Part shown: positions 1 to 5,132 of the stretch, piece after piece
Numbering within the stretch: position 1 is the first letter of the stretch
How the letters are laid out: each line of letters starts with the position of its first letter
Source of the DNA: Pseudomonadota bacterium
GTDB taxonomy: Bacteria; Pseudomonadota; Alphaproteobacteria; Parvibaculales; Parvibaculaceae
Assembly: GCA_021780275.1 (NCBI GenBank)
Contig: JAJXZC010000208.1
Span: 1-5,275, forward strand
DNA: 5,275 nt
Direction of reading: 5' to 3'
Program-made: the position numbers and the translations under genes
The notes under the pieces: generated by a model
Database searches by the model: none
The model's input: the letters and a program-made list of their open reading frames with translations, nothing else
Told to the model about the DNA's origin: nothing

Positions 1-429
1 GCGGCCATCGCCCGCAAACTCGGCATCGAGCCGCGCGCCGGCCTGCTGCCGCAGGACAAGCAGCGCATCGTGCGCGAGCTGCAAGGCAATGGCAACGTCG
101 TCGCCAAGGTCGGCGATGGCATCAACGACGCCCCAGCGCTGGCGGCGGCGAACATCGGCATCGCCATGGGCGGAGGGACGGATGTCGCGCTCGAAACCGC
201 CGACGCCGCTGTCCTGCATGGCCGGGTCGCCGACGTCGCCAAGATGGTGGCGCTGTCGCGGCGGACGATGGCCAATATCCGCCAGAACATCACCATCGCC
301 CTCGGCCTCAAGGGGGTGTTTCTGGTCACGACCATCGCCGGGATTACCGGCCTGTGGCCAGCCATTCTGGCCGACACCGGCGCGACCGTGCTCGTCACCA
401 TGAACGCGCTGCGGCTGTTGCGGCACTGA
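1..429 (+). CDS. zntA: Zn2+/Cd2+/Pb2+-translocating P1B-type ATPase, C-terminal part (5' end outside window)
   Basis: Inner-membrane metal efflux pump that uses ATP to export divalent soft metals from the cytoplasm. The reading frame is open from base 1 and ends at TGA 427-429, giving the last 142 residues of a protein normally about 700-800 long. Seen here: the P-domain LLPQDK lysine motif (residues 15-20), the hinge motif [11 protein letters not shown] (37-47), and the last two membrane helices (about 98-116 and 117-137). Helix 7 has LGLKG with Lys104, and helix 8 has ADTGAT with Asp125. This Lys/Asp pair, 21 residues apart, is the signature of the Zn/Cd/Pb subgroup (E. coli ZntA K693/D714). 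Copper pumps carry Met-Ser and Asn-Tyr motifs instead. The N-terminal metal-binding domain and the DKTGT site lie off the window. It converges on the DUF1194 gene 84 nt away. Substrate range is inferred from the family. Confidence 0.95.
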   Translation, partial: AAIARKLGIEPRAGLLPQDKQRIVRELQGNGNVVAKVGDGINDAPALAAANIGIAMGGGTDVALETADAAVLHGRVADVAKMVALSRRTMANIRQNITIALGLKGVFLVTTIAGITGLWPAILADTGATVLVTMNALRLLRH

Positions 430-513
430 CCAAAGTCTCGGAAACGGATGCTGCCGCGCCGGCGCTTGCCGTGGGGAAGATATGGCCGCTCTGGACCTTT
501 CAACTGACTTTGC

Positions 514-1392
514 TTATGGCGAAGCCGAGCGCCCGCCCCGCCCCTTGAGTTCGGCGTGAACGGCGGCCTCCCGTCCGGCCCCGAGTACGCGGGCCGCGCC
601 GGTGGCCGCGAACCTCGCTCGAACTGGCGGTCCAGCGCTGATCTCGAGAGCGAATTTTTCCTTGATGGCGCGGTCGAAATCGCCGTAGCCATGGGCGGAA
701 ATCAGAAACGCGTCGGGGCCGCCAATTACATTTTTGCGATACCAAGGCTCCAGAGTCTTGACCTTGAAAGTGCGCGGTTGAAAGGGCCGGCCCGGCGCAC
801 GATAAGAGCCGCCCCCGACCGGCTGCGCCGGGTCGCCTTCGTTGATCGGCAGGCCATTAATCGTCATGCCAGTCGCGACAAGCATGTCGCGCATTTGAGC
901 GGCCGCGGGGTCGTCGTCGCAATTGTCGACGCCATCGCCGGAAACGTCCATCACCACGCGTTGCGCCCTCACGGGCAAAGTGGGCAGAACCAGGTCGGAA
1001 ACGAAGCGCATCATATGGGCGACGCAGGTAAATTCGCCCTGCGGACGCGGCGTTCGCCGCACGCGCGCCGCAAGGGCCAAGGCATCCGCGCGCGAGGCGA
1101 TGCGCGTCCAGGGAATGGCCGCCACGGGCCGCTCCGACCATTCGACCATCGTGAACATGGTGCTGGCGCGAGGCCCGCTCAGCATGGCGGCGATGACCTC
1201 GGGGTCCTCAAGCGCCTTGGCGATTCCGTTCATCTGAAGCTCGTAGCGGCCCTCGTTGACCGAGCCCGACACATCGACCGATACGATCAGCGCCGTATCG
1301 ACCGGCGCCCTGTCGCCCGAATCCTGCGCCGCAGCGCGATCCGCTGCGACCAGCGCCAAGCCGACAAGCAGAAGGCGGAAAATCCGAGGCAA
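514..1392 (-). CDS. DUF1194 family secreted VWA-like protein
   Basis: Predicted 292-residue exported protein of the DUF1194 family, which has a von Willebrand factor A-like fold; no biochemical role is known to me. A signal peptide is visible: MPRIFR, a hydrophobic run LLLVGLALVAA, and a likely cleavage after AAA near residue 22. The MIDAS metal-binding motif DVSGS is at 40-44 (D40, S42, S44), consistent with Mg2+-dependent ligand binding. A second family block DVSGDGVDN is at 149-157, INGLPIN at 178-184, and a Tyr/Trp-containing C-terminal third ends the domain. Length is close to the family norm. The start is TTG at 1392, chosen because AGAGAGA (minus strand, 1398-1404) lies 5 nt upstream and this start yields a complete signal peptide. 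It is convergent with the ATPase and separated from the DUF302 gene by about 510 bp, so it is probably transcribed alone. A long plus-strand ORF over 556-1440 is its shadow. Confidence 0.9.
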   Translation of the reverse strand: MPRIFRLLLVGLALVAADRAAAQDSGDRAPVDTALIVSVDVSGSVNEGRYELQMNGIAKALEDPEVIAAMLSGPRASTMFTMVEWSERPVAAIPWTRIASRADALALAARVRRTPRPQGEFTCVAHMMRFVSDLVLPTLPVRAQRVVMDVSGDGVDNCDDDPAAAQMRDMLVATGMTINGLPINEGDPAQPVGGGSYRAPGRPFQPRTFKVKTLEPWYRKNVIGGPDAFLISAHGYGDFDRAIKEKFALEISAGPPVRARFAATGAARVLGAGREAAVHAELKGRGGRSASP

Positions 1393-1397
1393 GGAAA

Positions 1398-1404
1398 TCT
1401 CTCT
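1398..1404 (-). promoter_or_regulatory. Ribosome binding site selecting a TTG start
   Basis: On the minus strand this reads AGAGAGA, followed by TTTCC and then TTG. It is a purine-rich Shine-Dalgarno-like site at 5-nt spacing and supports the TTG start of the DUF1194 gene. I see no better-placed ATG or GTG that would preserve the signal peptide. Confidence 0.55.
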
Positions 1405-1545
1405 GGAACCCGGGCGGCATCGTCCGCCAGTGCGGAATAGTCAGCGCGTTCAACATGATAATGCGCCGGCGTGCCATTTCCAGCAAGCCGAAAAACCTGG
1501 CGTCGGGAGTGGCCCATGAGGAAGCTGCGCGCCCCAAACATCGAG

Positions 1546-1573
1546 AGTTTAGAAAAACTTCGCGCTGGGTCAA
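1546..1573 (-). promoter_or_regulatory. Weak sigma70-like promoter candidate for the DUF1194 gene
   Basis: On the minus strand TTGACC (1568-1573) is followed after 16 nt by TAAACT (1546-1551), matching 5/6 and 4/6 of the consensus boxes. It would start transcription about 150 nt upstream of the TTG start codon. Chance matches are common in AT-rich DNA, so this is only a candidate. Confidence 0.25.
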
Positions 1574-1592
1574 TTTTTAATATTCATAATTC

Positions 1593-1605
1593 ATCGTATT
1601 ACGAT
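1593..1605. repeat. Perfect 13-bp palindrome, operator-like
   Basis: ATCGTA-T-TACGAT is a perfect inverted repeat with a single-base centre. It lies about 20 bp upstream of the minus-strand -35 candidate and about 200 bp upstream of the DUF1194 start. The size suits a dimeric repressor or activator, but no family can be assigned from the sequence. Confidence 0.4.
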
Positions 1606-1750
1606 CACAAAAGCAGACGACACCGAAAGGTCGCCCCGAGCATCGTGAGCTTAATATCACGGCAAATACGACAAATATACTAACGGGACGTATAGATTCA
1701 TTGCTACGTTGAAAAACTTTCCTCTTTACACCTCAAATACCATCGAGTCA

Positions 1751-1775
1751 TTGATGCAAAGCAATTTATGCTTTG
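1751..1775. repeat. FNR/FixK-like box overlapping a short hairpin
   Basis: TTGATGCAAAGCAA (1751-1764) matches TTGAT-N4-ATCAA at 9 of 10 specified bases, the box bound by FNR/FixK regulators. It overlaps a perfect 7-bp inverted repeat CAAAGCA-ATTTA-TGCTTTG (1757-1775). The site lies about 360 bp upstream of the DUF1194 start and just downstream of the DUF302 gene. That is far from either start, so a regulatory role is uncertain and the AT-rich context raises the chance of coincidence. Confidence 0.3.
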
Positions 1776-1903
1776 TTCTGAAAACATATTTTAACATTTA
1801 GATACGTATATAGCCTATCGGCATTACGAGAACAGATAGGGCACGCACAATTCGTCGCCAGATGGAACGCGGGCCGACGTCGAAAGCTTGGCCCGAAACC
1901 ATT

Positions 1904-2290
1904 TTAGAGCGAATCGATCACGCTCTTGAGCTTCGCCTGCACACGCCCGGCCGCCTGCTTGAGCCGCGGGTTATCGATCGCTTGCATCGAGGCCACGGGA
2001 TCGATCGCCGCCACTTCGGTGTTGCCGTCCCCCTTGTCCTGCACGACGACGTTGCACGGCAGCATCGCGCCCACCTTGTCCTCGATCTGAAGCGCCTCGT
2101 GGGCAAGCGCCGGGTTGCATGCGCCGAGAATGCGGTAGGGACGGAAATCGACATTGATCTTCTTCTTGAGAGTGTCCTTGACGTCGATCTCGGTGATGAT
2201 GCCGAAGCCCTCGCGCTTGAGCGCCTCGGTCGTCAGCCGCACGGCGTCATCGAAGCCGAGCGCAAGCGTTTTGGCGAAATAGTAGCTCAT
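1904..2290 (-). CDS. DUF302 domain-containing protein
   Basis: Predicted 128-residue soluble protein made of a single DUF302 domain, whose biochemical function is not known to me; such genes often lie near redox, sulfur or metal genes. Family blocks are clear: FAKTLALGFDDAV at the start, EGFGIITEIDVKDTLKKK at about 27-44, YRILGACNP at 52-60 and LPCNVVV at 77-83. Cys58 and Cys79 sit in these blocks. No signal peptide or membrane segment is seen, so it is likely cytoplasmic. The ATG at 2290 has GGGAG six nt upstream. It lies 45 nt downstream of the di-heme cytochrome gene on the same strand, so it is probably the last gene of that operon. A long plus-strand ORF across it is an antisense shadow. 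Confidence 0.95.
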   Translation of the reverse strand: MSYYFAKTLALGFDDAVRLTTEALKREGFGIITEIDVKDTLKKKINVDFRPYRILGACNPALAHEALQIEDKVGAMLPCNVVVQDKGDGNTEVAAIDPVASMQAIDNPRLKQAAGRVQAKLKSVIDSL

Positions 2291-2335
2291 CGTTCACTCC
2301 CGAGGCGTTCCTGCAAGACGAATATATGGGAAAAT

Positions 2336-2983
2336 TCAACGCAGGCCAGAGAGATATTCGGCCACGGCCCTTTTGTCGGCTTCGCTCAGCGAGGCGGCAA
2401 TGCGGCCCATCATTGTCGACGAAGGACGCGCGCCGCTGGCGAAGCGATCCAGTTGATCGACGATATAGGCCGCATGCTGTCCATTCAGATTGGGGGCGCC
2501 GGCCATCATGCCCATCATCGGCATGCCGCGGCGGCCGGCTGCACGGTGACACATGGCGCAAGCGGGCATCCCCCCGAAAAAGATGCGCTCGCCGATCGCC
2601 GCCAAGCTTTGGTCCTTGACCACGTCCGGCTTGCGCGGTTGCTTGCCAAAGAAGCTCGCGGCGTTCGCCATGTCGGCGGCGGTGAGATCGGCCGCGATCG
2701 CCGCCATGACTCCCGACTTGCGCGTTCCATTCCTGAAGGCCCGGAGCTGCCGATAAAGGTATGCCGGACTTTGACCCGCCAGTTTCGGAAATTGCGGGTC
2801 GCCGCTGTTGCCGTCCGCGCCGTGGCATTGGGCGCATTTGGCTTCGACCACGTGGAGCCCTTGCGCCCGGTCGCCTGAGCGCGTGACGCCCGACTGTCCC
2901 CGCGAGGTTCCCGTCATGGCGAGGAAACCTCCTCCAGCGACGATAATCAGCGCAGACGCGGTCAGGATCGATACTCTGCCCAT
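2336..2983 (-). CDS. Di-heme class I cytochrome c (cytochrome c4-like)
   Basis: Predicted 215-residue electron carrier acting on the periplasmic side of the inner membrane. A hydrophobic N-terminal segment (about residues 5-23) serves as a signal peptide or uncleaved anchor; no lipobox is seen. Two heme c sites are present, CAQCH (50-54) and CAMCH (142-146), each opening a class I cytochrome domain. Likely distal ligands are Met93 (GVMAAIAADLT) and Met191 or Met192 (TMMGRIAASLS). Both domains end in the usual LT/LS plus A-D-x-A helix, and the protein ends in the family's YLSGLR. An unusual Met-rich loop, GMPMMGMMAG (153-162), sits between the second heme site and its distal Met. The ATG at 2983 has only a weak ribosome site, but no in-frame alternative lies nearby. 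It is 73 nt after the Met-rich small gene and 45 nt before the DUF302 gene. Partner oxidase or reductase is unknown. Confidence 0.95.
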   Translation of the reverse strand: MGRVSILTASALIIVAGGGFLAMTGTSRGQSGVTRSGDRAQGLHVVEAKCAQCHGADGNSGDPQFPKLAGQSPAYLYRQLRAFRNGTRKSGVMAAIAADLTAADMANAASFFGKQPRKPDVVKDQSLAAIGERIFFGGMPACAMCHRAAGRRGMPMMGMMAGAPNLNGQHAAYIVDQLDRFASGARPSSTMMGRIAASLSEADKRAVAEYLSGLR

Positions 2984-3056
2984 CGGTAGACTTTTGATAT
3001 TCCGTCACGCAGCAAATGGGAGTTCGCGTGAGCTTGCGATGCGATAACGCGAGTTG

Positions 3057-3251
3057 TCACGCGATCACGGGCCGGTACGAGGCGCCATCGCTGGCGTCAA
3101 AAGTCGAATCCTGGCGGACGTCGGTCTGGTTGCGCAGATATTTGATCAGCGCCGCGATGACGAGGACCAGCAGGGCGAGGACGAGAACGCCGAAAAGGCC
3201 CATGCCCCACATCATTTCCCCGCCGCCCATCATTCCGTGCCATCCCATCAT
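3057..3251 (-). CDS. Small Met-rich single-TM membrane protein (64 residues)
   Basis: Unrecognised small protein. The N-terminus MMGWHGMMGGGEMMWGM has seven Met in 17 residues plus one His and two Trp. One hydrophobic helix (about residues 18-36, LFGVLVLALLVLVIAALI) follows, then a Lys-Tyr-Leu-Arg stop-transfer and a short polar tail. Proteins of this style are common beside copper and cytochrome genes, and Met/His clusters can bind Cu(I), but metal binding here is inference. I chose the ATG at 3251 because GAGGAG (minus strand, 3260-3265) lies 8 nt upstream. The same frame runs open to 3422, but that extension has low-complexity Arg-rich content and overlaps two gene fragments, so it is not credible. 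It stands 73 nt upstream of the cytochrome gene, probably in the same operon. Confidence 0.7.
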   Translation of the reverse strand: MMGWHGMMGGGEMMWGMGLFGVLVLALLVLVIAALIKYLRNQTDVRQDSTFDASDGASYRPVIA

Positions 3252-3277
3252 ATCGTCGTCTCCTCGCCGATGGCCGG

Positions 3278-3389
3278 TCAGTTGGAATCCTGCGGGCAAA
3301 CCTTCTTGATGAATCGGCCGATTTCGCCCGGCTCGGAAAAGATCACGTCGGCGCGGTCGCCCATCACGCCGGCGGAGGTGAGCCCGGGC
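3278..3389 (-). pseudogene. 3' end of an unrecognised minus-strand gene
   Basis: A minus-strand frame ending at TGA 3278-3280 reads GVMGDRADVIFSEPGEIGRFIKKVC and then PQDSN, which has the composition of a real protein C-terminus. It stops 26 nt before the start of the Met-rich gene, typical operon spacing. Further upstream the same frame runs into the antisense of the SRAP fragment and loses protein-like character near 3390. I read this as the tail of a gene whose 5' part was lost at that junction. An ATG inside it would give only 28 residues and has no good ribosome site. Family not recognised. Confidence 0.35.
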
Positions 3390-3614
3390 GCTCCGATCGT
3401 CCGGGTAGCCGAAGGCGAGCACGAGCTTGCCGCGGCGCGTTGTGGGGCATGCCGTCGCCCGCTTTCGCTCTCAGGGGACGCGCGACCGATCCAGGCGTGA
3501 CGAATGTGCGCAACACGGCTTCGCCCCACTGGCGGCGCTGGCTCGGCCCCGCGAACCGCTGCGTCGTGCCCTTCACGTCATTTTCCGAATATGAGACGGG
3601 GCCAGGAGACAAGA
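3390..3614 (+). pseudogene. SOS-response-associated peptidase (SRAP/YedK-HMCES family) fragment, frameshifted
   Basis: SRAP proteins protect abasic sites in single-stranded DNA by crosslinking through Cys2. This remnant starts in frame 3 with APIVRVAEGEHELAAAR (3390 onward). It then continues in frame 2 with WGMPSPAFALRGRATDPG, VTNVRNTASPHWRRWLGP and NRCVVPFTSFSEYETG. These are the central SRAP blocks normally written ARWGMP, TNIRN, SPHWRRWL and CLVPFTSFSEY. The two frames meet at about 3441-3444, where TGTGG replaces the expected TGG: a duplicated TG that adds two bases. The N-terminus with Cys2 and the whole C-terminal half are missing, so it cannot be functional. It is bounded on the left by a minus-strand gene tail and on the right by a transposase-like tail. 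Confidence 0.88.
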
Positions 3615-3686
3615 AGTGTACTTTCGACCGTCCGGCATCGCACCGTGCGCACCAAGGGCGCTCTGTCACAGGACACGGCGCGGCTG
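3615..3686 (+). mobile_element. IS256-family (Mutator-type) transposase C-terminal fragment
   Basis: Frame 3 reads SVLSTVRHRTVRTKG and then ALSQDTARL over 24 codons. This resembles the region just after the catalytic Glu of IS256-type DDE transposases (normally ESVFATVRHRT-x-RTKG-x-LS-x-x-TARLM). It begins where SRAP homology fades and ends where the tRNA-like sequence begins, so it is a truncated scrap with no catalytic core and no visible terminal repeat. The match is recalled from the family pattern and is short, so confidence is moderate. Confidence 0.6.
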
Positions 3687-3693
3687 ACCGAGC

Positions 3694-3743
3694 TGGCTTT
3701 GCCAAGGCTGGGATCGAGGATTCGAATCCCTTCGCCAGCTCCA
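3694..3743 (+). pseudogene. 3' half of tRNA-Gly(GCC), integration-border-like remnant
   Basis: The segment can be laid onto tRNA numbering without gaps: anticodon loop TTGCCAA (3699-3705, anticodon GCC 3701-3703), 3' anticodon stem GGCTG, variable loop GGATC (3711-3715), T-stem GAGGA (3716-3720), T-loop TTCGAAT (3721-3727), CCCTT, acceptor CGCCAGC (3733-3739), discriminator T and encoded CCA (3741-3743). T73 and anticodon GCC both fit glycine. The D-arm and the 5' acceptor are absent in tRNA register; upstream sequence is the transposase-like tail. Position 53 is A instead of G, breaking a T-stem pair, and the anticodon stem contains wobble pairs, so the copy has decayed. Not a functional tRNA. 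Confidence 0.75.
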
Positions 3744-3769
3744 AAAAAAGTCAATAGAATTAAAGCTAT

Positions 3770-3795
3770 AGAAGCGGCCCGTCGGGGCTGCTTCT
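3770..3795 (+). terminator. Strong hairpin, probable transcription terminator
   Basis: AGAAGCGGCCC-GTCG-GGGGCTGCTTCT forms an 11-bp stem (one G-T wobble) with a 4-nt loop, 26 nt past the tRNA CCA. Only a weak T-rich stretch (GCTTT) follows, so it is not a classic intrinsic terminator. Its place right after the tRNA remnant suggests it is the native terminator of that tRNA locus, kept along with the 3' half. Confidence 0.5.
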
Positions 3796-4019
3796 GCTTT
3801 GATGGGCTGTTCGACCAAGCTTTCTAAGCTGAATCTAGCCATCACGCAGGAAATTGCCGGATAGGCGTTCGCGCGGAGGGCGGTTCGTTGGAACACTCTA
3901 TCGCGCACGAAAGCGGGCGCTGTCGGGCACAGCTTCGGAGAGTAGATCGCCCACAGCGAATGGTTCCTCATCCCTCTGTTTGTCATTAGCGATTCCGCCG
4001 GAGGGACAGCGCCAGCGCC

Positions 4020-4064
4020 CGATTCGTTGACGATTCAATTGGCGCTAGCGTTATCAACGATTCG
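4020..4064. promoter_or_regulatory. Inverted-repeat cluster, candidate LysR autoregulatory operator
   Basis: CGATTCGTTGA (4020-4030) and TCAACGATTCG (4054-4064) are an 11-bp inverted repeat with one mismatch. A second perfect pair, AGCGCCA (4008-4014) and TGGCGCT (4040-4046), is interleaved with it, and TTGA-CGAT-TCAA (4027-4038) lies inside. A TTGACG at 4027-4032 could be a -35 box, but no good -10 follows at 17 nt. The block ends about 110 bp before the regulator start, where LysR-type proteins often bind to control themselves. Operator role is inference. Confidence 0.4.
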
Positions 4065-4160
4065 GTCATATGTTGCCTGCATAATTTGAACTGAAAAAGC
4101 CATTATCGACGCGCGACGTCTCAATAATAGAAATAACAATAATATTGATTGGAATGGCAT

Positions 4161-4166
4161 AGAGGA
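4161..4166 (+). promoter_or_regulatory. Ribosome binding site selecting a TTG start
   Basis: AGAGGA lies 7 nt before TTG 4174 and fixes that codon as the start of the LysR-type gene; no nearby ATG or GTG in frame has a comparable site. Confidence 0.7.
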
Positions 4167-4173
4167 ATAAGAA

Positions 4174-5100
4174 TTGAACAGCAAAATTATTGCGAGAAAC
4201 AGCCAATCAATATTACGGTTTTTACATTACGTGTTTGCGGCAAGCGAGCATGGAAGCTTTCATCGTGGCGCGCTGGCGTTGCGTGTTGAAACATCCGCCT
4301 TGAGCCGCCGCATCCACGATATCGAGGTCACGCTCGGATTCGATATTTTTGAACGTCTTCACAACGGCGTGCGGTTGACGAGCCAGGGAAGCGACTGGCT
4401 CAACGGAGTTCGCCCGCATTATGAAGCGCTGCGGGACAAAACGGCGCTCGCCTCATCGGCCGCCAAAGATAATTCAATCCTCCATATCGGCGTAAGCGCC
4501 CCGCTTGGAAACGGCGATATCGTCGAGTTGCTGTACCGCGCCGGCGAAAATGGCGCTATGGCAAGCTCGTTGCTGGTCGATGGACCTTGTTCCCTTCACC
4601 GGCTGGGTGTCTTGCGGCGACAACTCGATGTCGCTTTCGTCTGGGATTGCTGCCCGGACAAAGGCTGCCGATCAGAGATTCTTTGGCGGGACCGCCTGTT
4701 TGTCTGCTTGCCGGCGACCCACCGGTTGCTCACGCGCGCCGAACTTTGCTGGTCTGACCTTGAAGGCGAGCGTCTGCTCGTCCCGCAAGGCAAGAGCGGT
4801 CCGCTGTTTGATCCCTGTCTCCTGGACCGAATCGGTGAAATCGAGCCTGGCCCGGAAATCGAGCATTGCGACGCCGCTCAGGTCACGGTGCTGACCAAGA
4901 TCATGCTTGGGGCGGGCTTCAGCATCGCGGGCCATGCTCTCGCGCGGTCGGTTTTGCCGGGGATCGCCTGGCGGCCGTTGGCCGGCGAGAACAGCGCAAT
5001 CGCCGTCAAGGCCATTTGGCTGGAATCCAACGCCAAGCCGCCGCTTCATCGTCTTCTCGTTCGGGCGCGGAACATCGTCGAAAATCGCGAGCAACCATGA
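4174..5100 (+). CDS. LysR-type transcriptional regulator
   Basis: Predicted 308-residue DNA-binding regulator, of normal length for the LysR family. The N-terminal winged helix-turn-helix spans about residues 14-73: FAASEHGSFHRGALAL is the first helix pair, ETSALSRRIHDIE (39-51) the recognition region and FERLHNGVRLTSQG the wing. A linker helix (about 74-97) leads to the effector-binding domain, beginning LHIGVSAPLGNGDIVELL and continuing with LDVAFVW, FVCLPATHRLL and LLVPQGKSGPLFD. The effector pocket contains several Cys (159, 160, 165, 178, 192, 215), more than usual; whether they sense anything is unknown. The TTG start is supported by AGAGGA seven nt upstream. It is convergent with the DUF2274 gene, 32 nt away. 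I recall LysR genes beside DUF2274/trbI at the ends of alphaproteobacterial trb operons, so a role in element transfer control is a reasonable guess. Effector and targets are unknown. Confidence 0.93.
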   Translation: MNSKIIARNSQSILRFLHYVFAASEHGSFHRGALALRVETSALSRRIHDIEVTLGFDIFERLHNGVRLTSQGSDWLNGVRPHYEALRDKTALASSAAKDNSILHIGVSAPLGNGDIVELLYRAGENGAMASSLLVDGPCSLHRLGVLRRQLDVAFVWDCCPDKGCRSEILWRDRLFVCLPATHRLLTRAELCWSDLEGERLLVPQGKSGPLFDPCLLDRIGEIEPGPEIEHCDAAQVTVLTKIMLGAGFSIAGHALARSVLPGIAWRPLAGENSAIAVKAIWLESNAKPPLHRLLVRARNIVENREQP

Positions 5101-5132
5101 CTTTCAAACAACCACGCATCGTTGGCCGACGT

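Larger units (their letters stand above)
1393..1903. other. AT-rich intergenic spacer without a convincing gene
   Basis: About 510 bp between the DUF302 stop and the DUF1194 start. From roughly 1540 to 1860 it is plainly AT-rich with many A/T runs, unlike the GC-rich genes on both sides. ORFs here are short, and the 70-codon plus-strand ORF at 1471-1683 has no recognisable domain, a basic mixed composition and no good ribosome site. The spacer holds a perfect 13-bp palindrome (1593-1605), a 7-bp hairpin (1757-1775), a loose CCTATC/GATAGG inverted repeat (about 1814-1840) and a weak minus-strand promoter candidate. It could be a regulatory region for the DUF1194 gene or a remnant of acquired low-GC DNA; the sequence alone does not decide. 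Confidence 0.6.
3796..4173. other. Non-coding stretch upstream of the LysR gene
   Basis: No credible gene is seen. A minus-strand ORF (3666-3986) reads through the tRNA remnant and the hairpin and has no recognisable domain. The left part is GC-moderate with stops in all frames; the last 100 bp before the regulator is AT-rich. The region 3990-4064 contains four copies of CGATTC (3990, 4020, 4031, 4058) and a nested set of inverted repeats, listed separately. Confidence 0.6.

Noticed and set aside
430..513. Bidirectional terminator between the convergent ATPase and DUF1194 genes
   Set aside because: Only a loopless GCGCCGGCGC palindrome and no T-run are seen.
556..1440. Plus-strand ORF of 294 codons
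   Set aside because: It is fully antisense to the DUF1194 gene, Arg/His/Gly-rich, with no domain; the opposite strand has a signal peptide and MIDAS motif.
1471..1683. Plus-strand ORF of 70 codons in the AT-rich spacer
   Set aside because: No domain, no ribosome site, and half of it lies in GC-rich and half in AT-rich DNA, so it does not behave like one gene.
1870..1895. CGGGCC/GGCCCG inverted repeat just past the DUF302 stop, as a terminator
   Set aside because: Only a 6-bp stem with a 14-nt loop and no T-run on the minus strand.
1862..2878. Plus-strand ORF of 338 codons over the DUF302 and cytochrome genes
   Set aside because: Antisense shadow crossing two recognisable genes and their gap; high-GC codon bias creates such open frames.
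2247..3008. Minus-strand ORF of 253 codons in another frame over the cytochrome gene
   Set aside because: Arg-rich frame shadow; the heme motifs are only in the 2336-2983 frame.
3666..3986. Minus-strand ORF of 106 codons with the end of a LysR-like phrase
   Set aside because: It translates the antisense of the tRNA remnant (giving the WRRDSNPR artefact) and the hairpin; the faint LysR-like wording is too short to support.
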